From NCBI GenBank assembly GCA_001786095.1, contig MFVN01000030.1:1-9977 (forward strand): a DNA stretch of 9,977 nucleotides. Reading direction: 5' to 3'. The notes below the pieces were generated by a model. The model searched no databases and was not told the origin of the DNA. It saw only the letters and a list, made by a program, of their open reading frames with translations. Source of the stretch: Candidatus Nomurabacteria bacterium RIFCSPLOWO2_02_FULL_42_17. GTDB lineage: Bacteria > Patescibacteriota > Minisyncoccia > Phycocordibacterales > MFVN01. Position numbers and translations under genes: made by a program. Below are positions 1 to 4,395 of the stretch, piece by piece; position 1 is the first letter of the stretch; each line of letters begins with the position of its first letter.

Positions 1-140
1 CTGGCGACGCGTATCCGCGCGTCTTCTAGAATTTTTTTAGCAACCAAACCCTCTTTATGTAAACCACCAGGATTGCCCAAGCCGTCCGCCGGTGTGCCCG
101 AAGCATAATCCAAGTAAATTCTTTTTTTTGCTAATTTCAC
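1..140 (-). CDS. Cysteine desulfurase (NifS/IscS family), N-terminal part, runs off the window edge
   Basis: The minus strand reads 46 codons from a GTG at 140 to the window edge with no stop. The product contains IYLDYASGTPAD and then GNPGGLHKEGL and an ILEDARIRVA helix. This matches the N-terminus of class V aminotransferase-fold cysteine desulfurases (Y-L-D-x-A-x-T-T-P, then G-N-P-S-S-x-H-x-x-G). Those PLP enzymes take sulfur from cysteine for Fe-S cluster assembly and tRNA thiolation. The catalytic lysine and cysteine lie outside the window. The stretch between the TP and GNP motifs is about a dozen residues shorter than usual, so the helix normally found there is missing. No in-frame ATG is near; GTG at 140 fits because it lies six bases after a TATACT box, implying a leaderless message. 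The family call is fairly safe; the exact subtype is open. Confidence 0.8.
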   Translation of the reverse strand, partial: MKLAKKRIYLDYASGTPADGLGNPGGLHKEGLVAKKILEDARIRVA

Positions 141-174
141 ATTGTTAGTATATAATCTTTTAATATCATGGCAA
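128..174. promoter_or_regulatory. Divergent overlapping promoters between the desulfurase and DUF4446 genes
   Basis: On the plus strand TTGCTA (128-133), a 17-base spacer and a perfect TATAAT (151-156) precede the ATG at 168. On the minus strand TTGCCA (174-169), a 16-base spacer and TATACT (152-147) precede the GTG at 140. The two -10 boxes share two bases, and the minus-strand -35 lies over the start codon of the plus-strand gene. Expected transcription starts fall on or within a few bases of both start codons, so both messages are probably leaderless or nearly so. This is read by eye against the sigma-70 consensus. Confidence 0.65.
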
Positions 175-617
175 CAGACACTCTCATCTACATACTTTTG
201 GGCGCGGTGGCAATTCTGGTCGCCCACGCTATTTGGGCCGAGTTGCGTTTACGACGAATTTTCGCTGGTTCGGGCGCGAAAAATCTGGAAAATATTATAG
301 CCGATTTGGTTCGCGACTTGAAAAATTTGGAAAAATCACACGCTGGCGCGCAAAAAGATATTGCCGGCATTGAGTCCCGTTTAAAAACTTCCCTGCGCGG
401 TTTTCAAATCGTGCGCTTTAATCCTTTTCGCGACTCTGGTGGCAATCAAAGTTTTGCGGTAGCGCTCTTAAATGAAGAAGGCGACGGCGTGGTGCTTTCT
501 TCGCTTTACGCGCGTGAGCGCGTAAGTATCTTTGCTAAACCGGTGAAGAATAATACTTCACCTTATGATCTTACGGCCGAGGAAAAAGAAGCTTTGGAAA
601 AAGCTAAGGTAAAATAA
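168..617 (+). CDS. DUF4446 family membrane-anchored protein
   Basis: The 149-residue product opens with a hydrophobic segment (about residues 5-22, LIYILLGAVAILVAHAIW), then a charged helix likely to form a coiled coil (about 38-75). A compact domain follows (about 76-130) with IVRFNPFRDSGG, SFAVALLNEEGDGVVLSSLY and an IFAKPV strand. This order is that of the DUF4446 family, found in Firmicutes and CPR genomes. It predicts a single-pass protein with its domain on the cytoplasmic side. No function is established for the family. The start is the only ATG that keeps the membrane segment, and it lies 11 bases after a perfect TATAAT. It may share a transcript with infB, which begins 35 bases after its stop. 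Confidence 0.8.
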   Translation: MATDTLIYILLGAVAILVAHAIWAELRLRRIFAGSGAKNLENIIADLVRDLKNLEKSHAGAQKDIAGIESRLKTSLRGFQIVRFNPFRDSGGNQSFAVALLNEEGDGVVLSSLYARERVSIFAKPVKNNTSPYDLTAEEKEALEKAKVK

Positions 618-652
618 AATGAAAATCGCGCAACTAATAAATTCACCTCAAA

Positions 653-2179
653 ATGTCATCCGCAATATCCCAAAACCAAAAGTCGGTTCTGCGTCCGCCC
701 GTAGTGGTGGTTTTAGGACATATTGATCATGGTAAATCTAAACTTTTAGATTACATCCGTAAAACCAGCGTAGTTGAAAGCGAGGCCGGCGGAATCACTC
801 AACATCTTTCGGCTTACGAAGTTGAATTAAAAGATTCCTCTAACCGACAAAGAAAAATTACTTTTTTGGACACGCCCGGACACGAGGCTTTTCAAGCTAT
901 GCGCCAGCGCGGGGCGGATGTGGCCGATTTGGCGATTCTGGTAGTTTCGGCCGAAGAGGGCGTAAAAACTCAAACTTTGGAAGCTCAACACGCCATAAAC
1001 GAAGCTAATATACCCTTTATTGTGGCTATAAATAAAATCGACAAACCCGAAGCTAATGTGGAAAAAACAAAAATTGGTTTAGCAGAGCATGGAATTTATC
1101 TGGAAGGTTTTGGTGGCCAAATACCTTTCGCGGAAATTTCCGCCAAAGCGGGCACGGGCGTGGATCATTTACTGGAACTCGTATTACTGGTGGCTGAATT
1201 GGAAAACTGGACAGGCGATGCTAAAAAATCAGCCGAGGGTTTTGTAATTGAAGCGCATCTGGATCCGCAACGTGGCATCTCGGCTACCTTGGTGATTAAA
1301 AATGGAACCTTGAAAAAAGGCGATTACATCACGGCTGGTGGCGCCTGCGCCAGCACGCGTATTTTGGAAAATTTCCGAGGAGAAATAATTGAAAAAGCAA
1401 CTTTTTCTTCTCCGATACATATCGTTGGATGGAATAAATTACCCCAAATCGGCGCGACTTTTAAAACTTGGTTTACTAAACGTGAAGCCGAAGCCTACGC
1501 GAATAAAGCCCGCGCGGATGAAACCCGACCGAATAATAAAAAAATAGCTACTACGACCGAAACTGCAACTGAAGAAAACTTCACCTGGATTCCGCTTGTT
1601 ATAAAAAGCGACACCGGCGGTACCAGTGAGGCGTTGGCGCTAGAAATTAAAAAAATCAAAACCGAGAACGCGGCTTTAAAAATCGTACGACAGGAAGTTG
1701 GGGCTATTTCCGAAACTGACGTAAAAGCGGCCGGCGCCGGCGGGCTGATTGTCGGGTTCAATGTTAAAACCGACTCCGAGGCCGCGGCCGCCGCCGAACA
1801 AATCGGCATTTCCATAAAAAACTTTGATATTATTTATAAACTGACTGAGTGGTTACACGAAGAACTAGAGAGGCGGCGGCCGCGGCAAACCGTTGAAGAA
1901 ATGTCTGGTGAATTTAAAATTCTAAAAATTTTCAGCCAAGGGCATAAACGGCAAATTGTGGGTGGAAAAATAATTACCGGACTAGCTAAAGTTGGTGAAA
2001 ATTTTTATGTTCGTAGACGTACAGAAGTAATTGGCGAAGGACTCATACTTAATCTTGAAAAAGCTAAAAACAAAGTCGGCGAGGTTGAGGCTGGCGTAGA
2101 ATGCGGAGCCTTGGTTGAATCAAAAACAGAAATCGTGGCCGGCGATGTCTTGGAAATTTTCCGAATGATTGAAAAATGA
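653..2179 (+). CDS. infB: Translation initiation factor IF-2, short form
   Basis: IF-2 is the GTPase that places fMet-tRNA on the 30S subunit and promotes subunit joining. The 508-residue product shows the GTPase motifs in order: P-loop GHIDHGKS (22-29), switch I EAGGITQH (44-51), DTPGH (73-77), NKID (127-130) and SAK (163-165). Domain II, the IF-2-specific domain III (about 310-390) and a C-terminal beta-barrel that would hold the fMet-tRNA site follow. Only 14 residues precede the G domain, so the IF2N and linker regions of typical 700-900-residue bacterial IF-2 are absent, as in other reduced CPR genomes. The stop overlaps the rbfA start (ATGA), indicating coupled translation. An ATG at 619 opens a different frame. 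No clear Shine-Dalgarno sequence is seen before 653. Confidence 0.95.
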   Translation: MSSAISQNQKSVLRPPVVVVLGHIDHGKSKLLDYIRKTSVVESEAGGITQHLSAYEVELKDSSNRQRKITFLDTPGHEAFQAMRQRGADVADLAILVVSAEEGVKTQTLEAQHAINEANIPFIVAINKIDKPEANVEKTKIGLAEHGIYLEGFGGQIPFAEISAKAGTGVDHLLELVLLVAELENWTGDAKKSAEGFVIEAHLDPQRGISATLVIKNGTLKKGDYITAGGACASTRILENFRGEIIEKATFSSPIHIVGWNKLPQIGATFKTWFTKREAEAYANKARADETRPNNKKIATTTETATEENFTWIPLVIKSDTGGTSEALALEIKKIKTENAALKIVRQEVGAISETDVKAAGAGGLIVGFNVKTDSEAAAAAEQIGISIKNFDIIYKLTEWLHEELERRRPRQTVEEMSGEFKILKIFSQGHKRQIVGGKIITGLAKVGENFYVRRRTEVIGEGLILNLEKAKNKVGEVEAGVECGALVESKTEIVAGDVLEIFRMIEK

Positions 2180-2487
2180 GCCATCATCAAGAAAAATTAG
2201 AAAGTTTAATTATGCAACTGACAGCCGAGTTTTTGGAAAGAAAATCCCCGCCCAGCCAATTGGTAACAGTCATAAGTTGTAATCTTTCTTCGGATTCACA
2301 GACGGTAAATATCGGTCTTTCAATTTTTCCGGAAAGCGCCGGCGCGCAAACTTTAATAGAAATTCAAAAACTGGCCAGACGGTTGCGTTTTGAACTGGGA
2401 GAAAAAATCCGATCAAAAAAAATCCCCGCCGTGCATTTCACTTTGCAAACGCATCCGCTGATTGAAGAAATTAATGAAAAGAGATAA
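2176..2487 (+). CDS. rbfA: Ribosome-binding factor A
   Basis: RbfA is a small single-domain KH protein that binds the 30S subunit and assists 16S rRNA 5'-end maturation. The 103-residue product has the family pattern: an N-terminal helix, a strand near LVTVISCNLSSD, a second strand VNIGLSIFP, the helix IQKLARRLRFELGEKI and a last strand with IPAVHFTLQ. Length is normal for the family, slightly short at the C-terminus. It begins inside the infB stop codon, the classic infB-rbfA order, which supports both names. The sequence is divergent, so motif support alone would be moderate; with the synteny the call is firm. Confidence 0.88.
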   Translation: MSHHQEKLESLIMQLTAEFLERKSPPSQLVTVISCNLSSDSQTVNIGLSIFPESAGAQTLIEIQKLARRLRFELGEKIRSKKIPAVHFTLQTHPLIEEINEKR

Positions 2488-2512
2488 AATCTGGAAAGAG
2501 TGGCCTGGTAGC

Positions 2513-2543
2513 TCATACCTTCGGGAGATGTCCCGTAGGGACA
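2513..2543. repeat. Hairpin-pair insert 1, D stem of the interrupted tRNA-Cys
   Basis: This 31-bp insert has a weak first half around ACCTTCGGGAGA and a second half that is a clean hairpin, TGTCCC-GTA-GGGACA. It shares the layout and the core CCTTCGG of the inserts at 2566, 2943 and 2995. Comparison with the uninterrupted tRNA-Cys at 2854 sets its boundaries. Confidence 0.75.
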
Positions 2544-2559
2544 CAAGTGGTAAGGCAAG

Positions 2560-2608
2560 GGTCTGTCTCCCTTCGGGAGATCTGCCGTAGGCAGACAAAA
2601 CCCCTATA
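2560..2608 (+). repeat. 49-bp direct repeat, left copy (tRNA-Cys anticodon arm plus insert)
   Basis: It matches 2937-2985 at 47 of 49 positions by eye, with differences at 2587 and 2604. The two copies bracket the GIY-YIG gene and the intact tRNA-Cys with a period of 377 bp. Recombination between them would remove that unit and rejoin the two halves of the interrupted tRNA-Cys. Confidence 0.8.
2566..2595. repeat. Hairpin-pair insert 2, anticodon loop of the interrupted tRNA-Cys (first copy)
   Basis: The 30-bp insert consists of two perfect back-to-back hairpins, TCTCCC-TTC-GGGAGA and TCTGCC-GTA-GGCAGA. Each has six-base arms and a three-base loop. It separates CTG from CAAA of the anticodon loop without loss of tRNA bases. 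A copy with one loop change lies at 2943-2972. Confidence 0.8.
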
Positions 2609-2614
2609 AGAACC

Positions 2615-2863
2615 ATGAAATATTATACCTATGTTCTTCAAAGTCTAAAAAATTCTGATATTTATATCGGTAGTACTGAAAATTGGCAAAAGAGAATTTC
2701 TATGCATAATAGAGGTAAGGTTAAATCAACAAAGGGATATAAACCGTGGGTTCTGCTAGAATACAAAGAGTTTGATTCTAGAAGTGGGGCGGTTAAACAT
2801 GAGAGATTTTTAAAAACAGGACAACAAAAAGAAATATTAAAAAGAAAGCATAAGGCGCCGTAG
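2615..2863 (+). CDS. Small GIY-YIG domain protein (YhbQ/UPF0213-like)
   Basis: The 82-residue product is a stand-alone GIY-YIG nuclease-fold domain. It shows the first motif strand YYTYVLQS (residues 3-10), the second strand IYIGST (16-21), an arginine at 27 at the catalytic position, His31 within QKRISMHN, and Glu63 in KHERFLKTG as the probable metal-binding glutamate. Such proteins are abundant in CPR genomes; most have no proven role, and relatives include homing and repair endonucleases. The C-terminus (RKHKAP) is short, and the last ten bases of the gene are the first bases of the tRNA-Cys acceptor stem. The gene begins just after a broken tRNA-Cys half and, with the following tRNA, forms a unit flanked by 49-bp direct repeats. 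That suggests mobility but does not prove it. Confidence 0.85.
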   Translation: MKYYTYVLQSLKNSDIYIGSTENWQKRISMHNRGKVKSTKGYKPWVLLEYKEFDSRSGAVKHERFLKTGQQKEILKRKHKAP

Positions 2864-2925
2864 CCAAGTGGTAAGGCAAGGGTCTGCAAAACCCTTATAC
2901 GGCGGTTCAATTCCGCCCGGCGCCT
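2854..2925 (+). tRNA. tRNA-Cys (anticodon GCA)
   Basis: The gene folds as a standard 72-base cloverleaf. The acceptor GGCGCCG pairs perfectly with CGGCGCC (2918-2924). The D stem is GCC/GGC, the anticodon stem AGGGT/ACCCT, the loop CTGCAAA has anticodon GCA at 2886-2888, and the T arm is GGCGG-TTCAATT-CCGCC. The discriminator base is T (2925), the cysteine identity base. No CCA is encoded, so a CCA-adding enzyme is required. It shares its D and anticodon arms exactly with the interrupted tRNA-Cys around it but has different acceptor and T stems. Its 5' end overlaps the GIY-YIG coding region by ten bases. Confidence 0.95.
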
Positions 2926-2936
2926 CAAGGGTTGTA

Positions 2937-2985
2937 GGTCTGTCTCCCTTCGGGAGATCTGCCATAGGCAGACAAAACCCTTATA
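2937..2985 (+). repeat. 49-bp direct repeat, right copy
   Basis: This is the second copy of 2560-2608, containing part of the anticodon stem, CTG, the hairpin-pair insert, CAAA and the 3' anticodon stem ACCCT followed by TATA. It restores the T43 of the anticodon stem that is C in the left copy. Confidence 0.8.
2943..2972. repeat. Hairpin-pair insert 2, second copy
   Basis: It is identical to 2566-2595 except that the second hairpin loop is ATA instead of GTA. It lies at the same place in the anticodon loop, because it belongs to the right copy of the 49-bp repeat. Confidence 0.8.
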
Positions 2986-2994
2986 CGCGGGTTC

Positions 2995-3025
2995 TCGTAC
3001 CTTCGGTAGATCTGCCGAAGGCAGA
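2995..3025. repeat. Hairpin-pair insert 3, T loop of the interrupted tRNA-Cys
   Basis: This 31-bp insert lies between TTC and AATT of the T loop. It contains TACC-TTC-GGTA followed by TCTGCC-GAA-GGCAGA, both perfectly paired. It resembles insert 1 in its first half (TCRTACCTTCGG) and insert 2 in its second half. Confidence 0.8.
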
Positions 3026-3054
3026 AATTCCCGCCCAGGCCTTTGGACGAAAAC

Positions 3055-3137
3055 GCCGGGGTGATGAAATGGTAGACATAAGGGACTTAAAATCCCTGGA
3101 CCGCAAGGTCGTGAGAGTTCGAGTCTCTCCCCCGGCA
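3055..3137 (+). tRNA. tRNA-Leu (anticodon UAA)
   Basis: This 83-base gene has the long variable arm of tRNA-Leu. The acceptor GCCGGGG pairs perfectly with CCCCGGC (3130-3136), followed by discriminator A (3137), the leucine identity base. The anticodon stem AGGGA/TCCCT carries loop CTTAAAA with anticodon TAA at 3088-3090. The variable arm pairs GACC with GGTC, and the T arm is GAGAG-TTCGAGT-CTCTC. No CCA is encoded. Everything from the last base of the anticodon loop (3092) onward is repeated at 5571, so this gene looks like the target of an integration. Confidence 0.95.
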
Positions 3138-3154
3138 TCGCATAGGAAAAGTTA

Positions 3155-3163
3155 TGTTATACT
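3155..3163 (+). promoter_or_regulatory. Possible extended -10 promoter after tRNA-Leu
   Basis: The sequence TGTTATACT fits an extended -10 element (TGN plus TATACT). It is preserved in the second copy at 5634-5642. A conserved stretch with CCCGCCTATGGAG and GGGAAAG follows in both copies. It could start a short RNA or the leader of downstream genes; no good -35 was found. Confidence 0.35.
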
Positions 3164-3200
3164 GTCAGTCGACTCGCTTGCCCGCCTATGGAGGGAACCG

Positions 3201-3232
3201 TTTTTTTCCGCCAAGGGCGGATCATCCTCTGG
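3201..3232. repeat. Hairpin-containing insert present in the left repeat copy only
   Basis: Compared with the right copy near 5680, the left copy has about 30 extra bases holding the hairpin TCCGCC-AAG-GGCGGA (3207-3221). Arm and loop sizes match those of the tRNA-Cys inserts. The second copy acts as an empty-site control, although the exact edges are uncertain because the flanks have diverged. Confidence 0.55.
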
Positions 3233-3311
3233 TTGAAATTTTGGGGAAAGAAAATTTTTTAATCATATTTTTAGATTGACCATATATGGCAGAAGTCAAA
3301 ATTTTAATATC

Positions 3312-3332
3312 CCCCGAGGGGAACCCTCGGGG
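3312..3332. repeat. Perfect 9-bp-arm palindrome within the truncated tRNA-Leu
   Basis: The arms CCCCGAGGG (3312-3320) and CCCTCGGGG (3324-3332) pair fully around a GAA loop. The palindrome stands where the D arm of the adjacent tRNA-Leu remnant should begin. No T-run follows, so it is not a typical terminator. Confidence 0.7.
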
Positions 3333-3391
3333 TTGTGACGACTTAAAATCGTGTCCCGCAAGGGATGTGGGTTCGACTCCCACTCTAGGCA
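3330..3391 (+). pseudogene. 5'-truncated tRNA-Leu(UAA)
   Basis: The sequence carries a tRNA-Leu 3' portion: loop CTTAAAA (3342-3348) with anticodon TAA, a variable arm TCCC-GCAA-GGGA, T arm GTGGG-TTCGACT-CCCAC (3367-3383), 3' acceptor strand TCTAGGC (3384-3390) and A73 (3391). The complementary 5' strand, GCCTAGA, was not found upstream in the window, and a perfect palindrome occupies the D-arm region. The remnant differs clearly from the intact tRNA-Leu(UAA) at 3055, so it is not a simple copy of it. It may be the tRNA end brought in with the inserted segment. Confidence 0.7.
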
Positions 3392-3417
3392 TTTTAAAAA
3401 GAAAAAATTATTAAATT

Positions 3418-4380
3418 ATGGCAAAACGAATAAAAAGAAAACAAACAGATAAATTGAACTGCGGGCTTTTTTTACCGGGTATTGAGTTTGTTAAAAAACC
3501 GGAACAGGCCCAAGTTATTTATTTTGCCAATAATTATGATGTTACTTCGTCTGGATTAAAAGGAGCCGATAAGGCGCCGGTGGCGATAAAACAATGCCTT
3601 GAACGCCAGATTGAGCCGTGGGAACGACATGCTGGTACTGATTTAACTACGCGCGTAAAATTTCACTGGGCTAATCTGGGAAATTTAAATAAACTCTCAC
3701 TCGCGCAAATGGTAAAACGCGTAGAAAATAATTTTACAAAACTTTTCAGAAGTAATAAAAAAAATCCGCCTTTTATAGTCACGATCGGTGGCGACCACTC
3801 ATCCCCTATTGGAATATTTAGAGCGTTGGCAAAATTGCGAAATCCAAAAGACATAACTATTCTGCATATTGACGCGCATCTTGATATGCGCGACACCGAC
3901 GAGTTTAGAGTGCATCCGTTTGGTCACGAAACGCATTGTTCGGTTATGCGTCGTGCCTCCGAACTTGGATTTAGAATAGTGAGTGTTGGAATACGCGACT
4001 ATTCCGAAGAAGAACTCCAGTATGCGCGCAGTCGGCGCGGTAAAATTTCTTTTTTTGAAATGGGTTTAGAAAAATCATGGTCGATTTCAAACATACTTTT
4101 AGCCATCAAAACTAAGTTCGTATACATTACTGTGGACGTAGACGGTTTTGACCCGTCAGTGTTTCCGATTACCGGAACCCCCGTGCCGGGTGGTTTAACT
4201 TGGGATTTCGGCCTGGAACTTCTTAAAAAAGTGTGTAAAAATAAAATTATAGTCGGCGCGGATATCAATGAGGCGGCCGTCAGCTCGACAGAACCGTTTG
4301 CCACCCATCGCACTATTTTTTCGGCGGCCAAGCTTGCTTATCTTATACCCTGCTGGGCACTTGGAAAAAAATCCGCCTAA
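3418..4380 (+). CDS. speB: Arginase/agmatinase-family ureohydrolase, probable agmatinase
   Basis: Ureohydrolases cleave urea from agmatine (giving putrescine) or from arginine with a two-manganese centre. All metal-ligand motifs are present in the 320-residue product: GGDHS (His127), DAHLD (Asp152, His154, Asp156) and DVDGFDP (Asp240, Asp242), with Glu285 in the usual acidic position of the last motif (GADINE). PVPGGLTW after the third motif is also typical. Length is normal. The following gene is a deoxyhypusine/homospermidine synthase homologue, which uses polyamines, so agmatinase is more likely than arginase; the exact substrate is inferred from context. The start is the ATG shortly after the truncated tRNA-Leu; no strong ribosome-binding site is visible. 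The gene lies inside the segment bounded by tRNA-Leu repeats. Confidence 0.85.
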   Translation: MAKRIKRKQTDKLNCGLFLPGIEFVKKPEQAQVIYFANNYDVTSSGLKGADKAPVAIKQCLERQIEPWERHAGTDLTTRVKFHWANLGNLNKLSLAQMVKRVENNFTKLFRSNKKNPPFIVTIGGDHSSPIGIFRALAKLRNPKDITILHIDAHLDMRDTDEFRVHPFGHETHCSVMRRASELGFRIVSVGIRDYSEEELQYARSRRGKISFFEMGLEKSWSISNILLAIKTKFVYITVDVDGFDPSVFPITGTPVPGGLTWDFGLELLKKVCKNKIIVGADINEAAVSSTEPFATHRTIFSAAKLAYLIPCWALGKKSA

Positions 4381-4395
4381 GTATATTATTTAATT

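Larger units (their letters stand above)
2502..2608 (+). pseudogene. 5' part of an interrupted tRNA-Cys(GCA), with two hairpin-pair inserts
   Basis: Removing two inserts (2513-2543 and 2566-2595) leaves acceptor strand GGCCTGG (2502-2508), TA, and D and anticodon arms identical to the intact tRNA-Cys at 2854. The first insert sits inside the D stem, between its second and third bases. The second falls between the first and second anticodon bases (G34 and C35). The missing 3' part lies at 2937-3042 and ends in CCAGGCC, the exact complement of this acceptor strand. The sequence after 2608 departs into the GIY-YIG gene. The tRNA origin is seen directly; whether any RNA matures from it is unknown. 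Confidence 0.8.
2937..3042 (+). pseudogene. 3' part of the interrupted tRNA-Cys, with two hairpin-pair inserts
   Basis: Without the inserts at 2943-2972 and 2995-3025, this reads as the 3' two-thirds of a tRNA-Cys. It has the anticodon loop CTG+CAAA, 3' stem ACCCT, T stem GCGGG (2987-2991) with loop TTC+AATT and CCCGC (3030-3034), then CCAGGCC (3035-3041) and discriminator T (3042). The acceptor strand complements GGCCTGG at 2502-2508, more than 500 bases upstream. Conserved stem pairing and the U73 identity base suggest the tRNA was functional until recently, or still is if the inserts are removed at RNA level. Confidence 0.8.
3092..3266 (+). repeat. Direct repeat, left copy (tRNA-Leu 3' half plus downstream DNA), attL-like
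   Basis: The stretch from 3092 matches 5571 onward almost perfectly for about 108 bases (three single differences by eye, at 3146, 3172 and 3177, up to 3190). It then matches with a 30-base interruption to about 3266. Identity begins at the 3' edge of the tRNA anticodon loop, a usual crossover site for tRNA-targeting tyrosine recombinases. Copies are 2,479 bp apart and enclose the polyamine gene pair. Identity running about 100 bases past the tRNA end is longer than typical att cores, so segmental duplication is an alternative. Confidence 0.7.

Noticed and set aside
619..652. ATG at 619 as an upstream start for infB
   Set aside because: It is in a different reading frame from the IF-2 protein.
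2177..2179. Recoding of TGA as glycine (Gracilibacteria/SR1 code)
   Set aside because: TGA ends infB exactly at the rbfA overlap and ends the phosphoribosyltransferase at its normal length, so it acts as a stop.
2566..2595. Group I or archaeal-type tRNA intron in the anticodon loop
   Set aside because: Thirty bases is too short for a self-splicing intron and there is no bulge-helix-bulge at the canonical 37/38 position; parallel inserts in the D stem and T loop favour an inserting element.
2502..3042. CRISPR array from the repeated 30-31-bp units
   Set aside because: The repeats are irregularly spaced, each sits at a defined tRNA position, and spacers are tRNA parts or genes; no cas gene is present.
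2662..3138. Minus-strand open frame of 158 codons
   Set aside because: It is antisense to two tRNAs and the GIY-YIG gene; the beginning (PGERLELSRPCGPG) is a familiar artefact of translating tRNA antisense.
2868..3236. Plus-strand open frame of 122 codons
   Set aside because: It runs through an intact tRNA-Cys, the tRNA-Cys 3' remnant and tRNA-Leu; its sequence is translated tRNA and hairpin repeats.
3280..3289. Palindrome CCATATATGG as an operator
   Set aside because: It is short and A+T-rich, without a second copy or nearby regulator; chance is likely.
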